This document shows positions 57,393 to 64,000 of a stretch of DNA of 64,000 nucleotides, piece by piece (position 1 is the stretch's first letter; the number at the start of each line of letters is the position of its first letter). The notes under the pieces are model-generated. The model was not told the origin of the DNA and ran no database searches. It saw only the letters and a list, made by a program, of their open reading frames with translations. The position numbers were made by a program, and so were the translations under genes. The DNA comes from Carbonactinospora thermoautotrophica (GTDB taxonomy: Bacteria; Actinomycetota; Actinomycetes; Streptomycetales; Carbonactinosporaceae): contig NZ_JYIJ01000013.1 in assembly GCF_001543895.1 (NCBI RefSeq), forward strand, positions 186,001 through 250,000, written 5' to 3'.

Positions 57393-58040
57393 ATGACCGA
57401 GCCTTCAGAACGCCAGCCCCGGCGCAACGGCCGGGTGCGCATGACCGGCAAGGAGCGCCGGGAACAGTTGCTCGAGATCGGGCGCAGGCTGTTCGCCGAG
57501 CGTGGGTTCGACGCGACCAGCGTGGAGGAGATCGCCGCCAAGGCGGGGGTCTCCAAGCCCGTGGTGTACGAGCACTTCGGCGGCAAGGAGGGCTTGTACG
57601 CGGTGGTGGTGGACCGCGAGGTGCGCCAGTTGCTGGACATGGTGACCAACGCCCTGACCGGGGGCCACCCGCGGGAGATGCTCGAGCAGGCGGCGTTCGC
57701 GCTGCTGGACTACATCGAGCAGTCCACCGAGGGTTTCCGGATCCTGGTCCGGGACTCCCCGGTGGGCTCCACCGGCACGTTCGCGACCCTGATCAGCGAC
57801 ATCGCGACACAGGTGGAGCACGTCCTCGCCTCGGAGTTCAAGGCGCGCGGGTACGACCCGAAGCACGCGCCGATGTACGCGCAGATGCTGGTCGGGATGG
57901 TCGCGCTGACCGGCCAGTGGTGGCTGGACGTGCGCAAGCCCCGGAAGGCGGAGGTGGCCGCGCACCTGGTGAACCTGGCCTGGAACGGCCTGTCCGGTCT
58001 GGAGCAGAAACCGACGCTGCGGTCCCGGGAGCACAAGTAG
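57393..58040 (+). CDS. TetR-family regulator
   Basis: 215 residues from the ATG at 57393 (AAAGG close upstream). GKERREQLLEIGRRLFAERG, DATSVEEIAAKAGVSKPVVY and EHFGGKEGLYAVVVDRE form the TetR helix-turn-helix. The C-terminal ligand domain continues to about 205 (MYAQMLVGMVALTGQWWLDV). Similar regulators sense acyl-CoA or fatty acids beside desaturase genes. It probably represses the desaturase operon through the palindromes at 56265-56303. Confidence 0.88.
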   Translation: MTEPSERQPRRNGRVRMTGKERREQLLEIGRRLFAERGFDATSVEEIAAKAGVSKPVVYEHFGGKEGLYAVVVDREVRQLLDMVTNALTGGHPREMLEQAAFALLDYIEQSTEGFRILVRDSPVGSTGTFATLISDIATQVEHVLASEFKARGYDPKHAPMYAQMLVGMVALTGQWWLDVRKPRKAEVAAHLVNLAWNGLSGLEQKPTLRSREHK

Positions 58041-58042
58041 GC

Positions 58043-58090
58043 GGGAACGGTCGGGGGCCGCGGGTGACAGCCGCGCCCACGACCGTTCCC
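58043..58090. terminator. Convergent terminator hairpin
   Basis: GGGAACGGTCG (58043-58053) and its complement (58080-58090) around a GC-rich loop that can pair further. Lies between the TetR and glyoxalase genes, which converge. Confidence 0.7.
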
Positions 58091-58101
58091 GGGGTCGCCG
58101 G

Positions 58102-58479
58102 CTACGGTCGGGTGCTCCCCGCGGGGATCGCCCTCTCCAGGAACTCCAGCCTGTTGCCGAACGGGTCCTCGCTGTAGAAGCGCCGGTACCCGGGCAGGGC
58201 GTCGTCCCAACGCGCGCCGTGGGCGGCGAGCCGCGCGGCGTAGGCGTCGATGTCCTCGACCACGAGCCCGGGGTGCGCCTTGCGGGCGGGCCGGAAGTCC
58301 TCCTCGATGCCGAGGTGGAGTTCCACGTCCCCGGCGCGGAACCAGCAGCCGCCGCGCCTGGCCAGCTCGGGCGGCTTGGGGACCTCGGTCATGCCGAGGA
58401 CACGGCCGTAGAAGTCGCGCAGCCGGTCCTCGGATCCGGGCGGGGCGGCGAGCTGTACGTGGTGGACGGCGGTGATCAT
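58102..58479 (-). CDS. Glyoxalase/bleomycin-resistance-type dioxygenase-fold protein
   Basis: 125 residues. ATG behind GGGAGGTCGACC, overlapping the upstream methyltransferase stop (ATGA). AVHHVQLAAPPGSEDRLRDF and YGRVLGMTEV form the first beta-alpha-beta-beta-beta unit, LHLGIEEDFRPARKAHPGLV and YSEDPFGNRLEFLE the second. Candidate metal ligands are the early His and final Glu. A small VOC-superfamily protein of unknown substrate, possibly detoxifying a metabolite together with the methyltransferase. Confidence 0.85.
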   Translation of the reverse strand: MITAVHHVQLAAPPGSEDRLRDFYGRVLGMTEVPKPPELARRGGCWFRAGDVELHLGIEEDFRPARKAHPGLVVEDIDAYAARLAAHGARWDDALPGYRRFYSEDPFGNRLEFLERAIPAGSTRP

Positions 58480-59237
58480 GGTCGACCTCCCGGGATCTGG
58501 GCGATGGCGAAGACACGCCGGAACGGCAGGACGGTGCCGTACGGCTGCTTCGGATAGGCCTGGCGCAGGGCGGCGCCGTACTCGGCGAGGAACTCCGCGC
58601 GCTCGGCCTCGGCGAGGGCTTCGAGCACGGGTCGGGCGCCGGTGCCTTTGACCCACTCGAGCACGGCGTCGTCGCCGGGGAGCACGTGATGGTAGGTGGT
58701 CTCCCAGACGTCGACGGCGCAGCCGAGCCGGGCGAGGGCGTCCAGGTACTCCTGCGGCTCGTGGCTGTTCGGCCAGTCGATGGCGAGGGCGCGCCTGGCG
58801 GCGATGGCGCGCAGGATCTCGTGGCTCGGCGCGGTGAAGTTGGCGGGGACCTGGAAGGCGAGCCAGCCGCCGGGCCGGACCGCCCGGACGAGGCGGGGCA
58901 GCAGATCGAGGTGGCCGGGCACCCACTGGAAGACCGCGTTGGCCACGACGACGTCGGGGGCTCGCGCGGGCTGCCAGCCGCGCAGGTCCTGGACGCGGAA
59001 CTCGATCCTGCCGGGCACGGCGTGCCGCTGGGCCGCCTCGATCATCTGCGGCGAGCTGTCGATGCCGAGGACGCGGGCGGCCGGCCAGCGCTCCGCCAGG
59101 GTGGCGGTGAGGTTGCCCGGGCCGCAGCCGAGGTCGACGACGTACTCGGCGTGCTCGGCCTGGACGCGGGCGAGGAGGTCGTGGAAGGGGCGGGCGCGCT
59201 CGTCGCGGTACTTGAGGTACTGCTGCGGGTCCCACAT
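58476..59237 (-). CDS. tam: Trans-aconitate 2-methyltransferase-like enzyme
   Basis: 253 residues. MWDPQQYLKYRDERARPFHD is the typical Tam start, VVDLGCGPGNLTATLAERW the SAM-binding loop, and VVANAVFQWVPGHLDLLPRL and GGWLAFQVPANFTAPSHE conserved blocks. It methylates trans-aconitate, relieving inhibition of the TCA cycle, or a similar acid. Coupled to the glyoxalase-fold gene. The promoter faces a divergent MarR gene across two matching operators. Confidence 0.88.
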   Translation of the reverse strand: MWDPQQYLKYRDERARPFHDLLARVQAEHAEYVVDLGCGPGNLTATLAERWPAARVLGIDSSPQMIEAAQRHAVPGRIEFRVQDLRGWQPARAPDVVVANAVFQWVPGHLDLLPRLVRAVRPGGWLAFQVPANFTAPSHEILRAIAARRALAIDWPNSHEPQEYLDALARLGCAVDVWETTYHHVLPGDDAVLEWVKGTGARPVLEALAEAERAEFLAEYGAALRQAYPKQPYGTVLPFRRVFAIAQIPGGRP

Positions 59238-59251
59238 GGCCTGCCGATTTC

Positions 59252-59265
59252 TCTCGACATCAAGA
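59252..59265. promoter_or_regulatory. MarR-type operator, site A (tam side)
   Basis: TCTCGACATCAAGA, an inverted repeat of the TCTyGA-TCrAGA kind bound by MarR proteins. It sits 15 bp upstream of the tam start. Confidence 0.65.
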
Positions 59266-59297
59266 TTTTTTGCGCCGTCCAGTTTTCTCGGAATTTA

Positions 59298-59311
59298 TCT
59301 CGATGTCAAGA
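59298..59311. promoter_or_regulatory. MarR-type operator, site B (marR side)
   Basis: TCTCGATGTCAAGA, identical to site A except for the central dinucleotide, 46 bp away and 27 bp before the marR start. Two matching sites in one divergent promoter argue for real operators. Confidence 0.65.
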
Positions 59312-59337
59312 GACTTGCGCTCGATAAGCTCTGTGTC

Positions 59338-59835
59338 ATGAAGGACGAGGTCGACAGGCTGGTGGCCGCGTGGCGCCGGGAACGCCCTGACCTGGACGTC
59401 TCCCCACTGGAGGTGCTGAGCCGCGTCACCCGCCTGGCGCGCCATCTCGACCTCGCGCGCCGCACCGCCTTCGCCGAGCACGACCTGGAGGCCTGGGAGT
59501 TCGACGTCCTCGCCGCGCTCCGCCGAGCCGGCGATCCCTACCAGCTCTCCCCCGGCCAGCTCCTCACCCAGACCCTGGTCACCAGCGGCACGATGACCAA
59601 CCGCATCGACCGCCTCCAGGCCAAGGGCCTCGTCCAACGCCTGCCCGACCCCGCCGACCGTCGCGGCGTCCAGGTCCGTCTCACCGCCGAGGGCAAGGAG
59701 CGCGTCGACGCCGCCTTGGCCGACCTGCTGAGCCACGAGCGCCAGATCCTCGCGTCGTTGCGCGAGGACGAGCGCGCCACCCTGGCCGATCTGCTGCGCC
59801 GCCTGGTGGCCCCCTTCGACGAGAACACGGCGTGA
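59338..59835 (+). CDS. MarR-family regulator divergent from tam
   Basis: 165 residues from the ATG at 59338. LSPGQLLTQTLVTSGTMTNR is the recognition helix (the SGTMTNRIDRL hallmark), followed by LVQRLPDPADRRGVQVRLTA, the wing with DxRG. N- and C-terminal helices for dimerisation are present. It probably represses itself and the tam-glyoxalase operon through the two TCTCGA-TCAAGA sites. Ends 8 bp before the convergent ABC-F stop. Confidence 0.9.
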   Translation: MKDEVDRLVAAWRRERPDLDVSPLEVLSRVTRLARHLDLARRTAFAEHDLEAWEFDVLAALRRAGDPYQLSPGQLLTQTLVTSGTMTNRIDRLQAKGLVQRLPDPADRRGVQVRLTAEGKERVDAALADLLSHERQILASLREDERATLADLLRRLVAPFDENTA

Positions 59836-59842
59836 GCCGAGC

Positions 59843-61617
<1,775 letters not shown>

Positions 61618-61621
<4 letters not shown>

Positions 61622-62508
61622 CGCCGCACCATCCGCGCGCCGGGGACCGGGCCGTGGGCGCACCGCACCGTGCGGCACACGCCGGAGGAGCTCAGCGCGA
61701 CCGCGATGTCGAGCGCGTGGGCCTCGTCGCGGGCGAGGAACGCGCACGTGGGACCGGAGCCGGACACGATGCCGCCGAGCGCGCCGGCCTCCTCCCCGGC
61801 CTCCAGCACCAGCCGCAGGTGCGGGCGCAGGCTCAGCGCGGCGGGTTGCAGGTCGTTGCACAGCGCCCGGCCGAGAGCGCTCGGATCGCCGGAGCGCAAT
61901 GCGGTCATGAGTGCCTCGGACACCACCGGCGGCGACGCCTGCCCAGCGCGCAGCCGGTCGCACTCGCGGTACACGGCCGGGGTGGACAGCCCCTTGTCGG
62001 CGAGCGCGAACACCCAGTGGTACCTGCCGCGGGCCAACGCGGGGGTGAGCCGCTCGCCGCGGCCGGTGCCGATCGCGGTGCCGCCGATCAGGGCGAACGG
62101 CACGTCGCTGCCCAGCTCGGCGGCGAGCAGGTGCAGCCGCTCCGCGGGCAGCCCGGCGTGCCACAGCTCATCGCAGGCGACCAGGGCGGCGGCGGCGTCC
62201 GCGCTGCCGCCGGCCATGCCGCCGGCGACCGGGATGCCCTTGCGGATGTGCAGGTGGGCGCGCGGGTCGATGCCGACCTCGGCGGCGAGCAGCCGGGCGG
62301 CGCGCATCGCGAGGTTGCCGTCGTCGAGCGGCACCTCGGCCGCGCCCTCGCCCTCCACGGTGATCCGCAGCTCGTCACTGGGCGCGGCGGTGACCTCGTC
62401 GAACAGGGACACCGCGTGGAAGACCGTGACCAGCTCGTGATACCCGTCCGGCCGTTCCGGACCCACGGAGAGTTGGAGGTTCACCTTCGCGGGCACGCGT
62501 ACGGTCAC
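61618..62508 (-). CDS. ispE: 4-diphosphocytidyl-2-C-methyl-D-erythritol kinase
   Basis: 296 residues taking the GTG at 62508 as start; a GTG at 62517 is nearer to AAGGAG and possible. [16 protein letters not shown] opens the GHMP fold with the substrate Lys, [19 protein letters not shown] follows, and [19 protein letters not shown] is the ATP loop. Phosphorylates CDP-methylerythritol in the MEP isoprenoid pathway. Between ksgA and the ABC-F gene, as expected. Confidence 0.95.
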
Positions 62509-62595
62509 AGGGGCCACGGCTGCGTCGTACTCCTTCGGCTGACAGCACCTTGAAATGCTACGTGCCGTCCTGCCCGCCACGTGGTCACCCCGGGT

Positions 62596-63459
62596 TCACG
62601 GGCGGTGCTCGGCCAGCCGGGCGAAGTCCTCGATGGTGAGGGATTCGCCGCGGGCTCCGGCGTCGATGCCGGCGGCGCGTAGGGCCTGCTCGGCGGCGGC
62701 CGCGGAGCCGGCCCAGGGCGCGAGCGCCGCCCGCAGGGTCTTGCGGCGCTGGGCGAACGCCGCGTCGACGACCGCGAACACCTCCTCGCGGCTCGCCCTG
62801 GTCGCGGGGGGCTCGCGGCGGGTCAGCGCGACCAGGCCGGAGTCGACGTGGGGGGCCGGCCAGAAGACGGTGCGCCCGATCGCGCCGGCGCGGCGCACGT
62901 CGGCGTACCAGCGGATCTTCACCGACGGGACGCCGTACACCTTGCTGCCCGGGGTCGCGGCGAGCCGGTCGGCGACCTCGGCCTGCACCATGACGAGGCC
63001 GTGCGCGATCGTGGGGAACCGCTCCAGCATGTGGAGCAGCACCGGCACCGCGACGTTGTACGGCAGGTTGGCCACCAGGGCGGTGGGCGGCGGCCCGGGA
63101 AGCTCGGTGACCCGCAGGGCGTCGGCGTGGACGACGGTGAGCCGGTCGGCGTACTCGGGGAGGCGGGCGCGCACCGTGCCGGGCAGGGCGGCGGCTAGCG
63201 TGGCGTCGACCTCGACGGCGATGACGCGGCTCGCCTGCGGCAGCAGCCCCAGGGTGAGCGAGCCGAGGCCGGGGCCGACCTCGACGACGACGTCGTCCGG
63301 CCGTACCTCGGCGGCCCGGACGATGCGCCGGACGGTGTTCGGGTCGATGACGAAGTTCTGCCCGAGCTGCTTGGTGGGGCGGACGCCGAGCGCTGCGGCG
63401 AGCGCGCGAACGTCCGCCGGGCCGAGCAAGCCCGGCCCGGCGGATGCGGAATCACTCAC
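62596..63459 (-). CDS. rsmA: 16S rRNA (A1518/A1519) dimethyltransferase
   Basis: 287 residues, start overlapping the rpfB stop (GTGA). [19 protein letters not shown] precedes [20 protein letters not shown] (SAM loop). [16 protein letters not shown] is the NLPY catalytic motif. [20 protein letters not shown] is a conserved C-terminal block. Dimethylates two adenines in the 3' end of 16S rRNA during 30S assembly. Intact and full length. Confidence 0.96.
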   Translation of the reverse strand: MSDSASAGPGLLGPADVRALAAALGVRPTKQLGQNFVIDPNTVRRIVRAAEVRPDDVVVEVGPGLGSLTLGLLPQASRVIAVEVDATLAAALPGTVRARLPEYADRLTVVHADALRVTELPGPPPTALVANLPYNVAVPVLLHMLERFPTIAHGLVMVQAEVADRLAATPGSKVYGVPSVKIRWYADVRRAGAIGRTVFWPAPHVDSGLVALTRREPPATRASREEVFAVVDAAFAQRRKTLRAALAPWAGSAAAAEQALRAAGIDAGARGESLTIEDFARLAEHRP

Positions 63460-64000
63460 GTGTAGAGCTTCTTACCACAGACCGGCCACGGGCTGTCGCC
63501 GCGCTGCTTGTACAGCAGCTTCGCCCGGTAGGTCTGCTCCTCCCACCCGTAGTCGGTGGGCTTGCCCTGGCCGCCGACCGAACGCCAGGTGCCAAGGTCG
63601 AACTGGTACAGGCCGTAGTACGGGCCGGCGGGGTTGACCGCGTCGGGGTTGCCGCCGGACTCGCACTCGGCGAGGGCCCTCCAGTTCAGATGGTCGGCCC
63701 CGGGCACGCTTCTGGGGTTCTCCTTGGTGCCGACCCGGACGATCTGTGGCTTGGGCTCGCGGATGATCTTCTCAGTGATCTTCTTCTTCGACTTGAGCTG
63801 ACCGTTGACGTACGTGAACTCGTACGTGACGGTCTTCAGCCCCTCGACACCCTCCTGGACGACCTTCTTCTCACCCTCGAACATGGAGGAGTCCTTGATC
63901 TCTTGGACGTCGAAGGGGATCTCCTCCTGGCGGGTCACGGTCTTGCCCTGGATCCGCAGGACCGTGATCACCGCGCCGTCCGCCGGGTAGGCGTCCAGCG
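63456..64000 (-). CDS. rpfB: Resuscitation-promoting factor RpfB (5' end beyond window)
   Basis: The C-terminal 181 codons are present; the frame is open to base 64000. The visible part has the G5 domain ([40 protein letters not shown]) and then the Rpf transglycosylase domain: [20 protein letters not shown] with the catalytic Glu, and [21 protein letters not shown] pair of Cys (ECESG and VCGKK) matches the family disulfide. A secreted, wall-acting enzyme that promotes growth from dormancy. The rpfB-ksgA-ispE order is an actinobacterial signature. Confidence 0.93.
   Translation of the reverse strand, partial: LDAYPADGAVITVLRIQGKTVTRQEEIPFDVQEIKDSSMFEGEKKVVQEGVEGLKTVTYEFTYVNGQLKSKKKITEKIIREPKPQIVRVGTKENPRSVPGADHLNWRALAECESGGNPDAVNPAGPYYGLYQFDLGTWRSVGGQGKPTDYGWEEQTYRAKLLYKQRGDSPWPVCGKKLYT

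Overview
The window is very GC-rich DNA with the gene content and order of a filamentous-type actinobacterium (Streptomyces/Streptosporangiales-like). Evidence: GTG starts are common, stop/start overlaps (ATGA, GTGA) are frequent, and several blocks typical of actinobacteria are present: rpfB-ksgA-ispE-ABC-F, glmU-prs-rplY-pth, mfd-surA-like-mazG, and eno-ftsB-DUF501-ppx. There is also a tRNA-Leu with anticodon UAA, the equivalent of Streptomyces bldA. No species can be named from the sequence alone.

Layout. 1-7.6 kb is an accessory and partly decayed zone. It holds a MarR / truncated acyltransferase / patatin operon that runs off the left edge, an alpha/beta hydrolase, a broken small zinc-ribbon gene, a MazEF-type toxin-antitoxin pair, an MFS exporter, two transposase remnants, a zinc alcohol dehydrogenase and a TMEM175-like pseudogene. 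7.7-19.2 kb carries a MatB-like deacetylase/glycosyltransferase fusion with a Pro/Ser/Thr-rich partner, a glycosyltransferase-like relic, YetF and FUSC membrane proteins, cystathionine beta-synthase, an SGNH hydrolase, a thiolase, small conserved proteins and a Bax-inhibitor-1 membrane protein. 19.6-22.6 kb is an ADH / amidohydrolase / MIP18 cassette resembling the accessory genes of propane-type monooxygenase loci, without the monooxygenase. tRNA-Leu(UAA), cyclopropane fatty acid synthase, NDH-2 and a type 5 uracil-DNA glycosylase follow.

26.9-29.1 kb, on the minus strand, is the most distinctive accessory locus. An XRE/helical-repeat regulator (frameshifted in a run of five Gs) is followed by a small secreted protein carrying the Asp-x2-His-x3-Glu signature of colicin E3-type rRNases, and then by an overlapping acidic-tailed gene that may encode its partner. 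The regulator and the toxin-like gene each contain a rare TTA codon.

29.3-64 kb is mostly the conserved housekeeping backbone on the minus strand, read right to left. It covers resuscitation factor, 16S rRNA methylation, isoprenoid kinase, ABC-F, cell-wall UDP-GlcNAc synthesis, PRPP, L25, peptidyl-tRNA hydrolase, transcription-repair coupling, chaperone, NTP pyrophosphatase, enolase, divisome FtsB and Ppx/GppA. It is interrupted by accessory islands: three tandem cytochromes P450 plus a DUF885 protein; an ESX-like small protein with a WXG/DUF1023 hydrolase and three tandem paralogous lipoproteins next to ppc; an HTH gene decayed by frameshifts, abutting tRNA-Gln; a desaturase with its TetR; and a methyltransferase-glyoxalase operon divergent from a MarR gene with two matching operators. 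Many pairs in the backbone overlap by 4 nt, indicating translational coupling.
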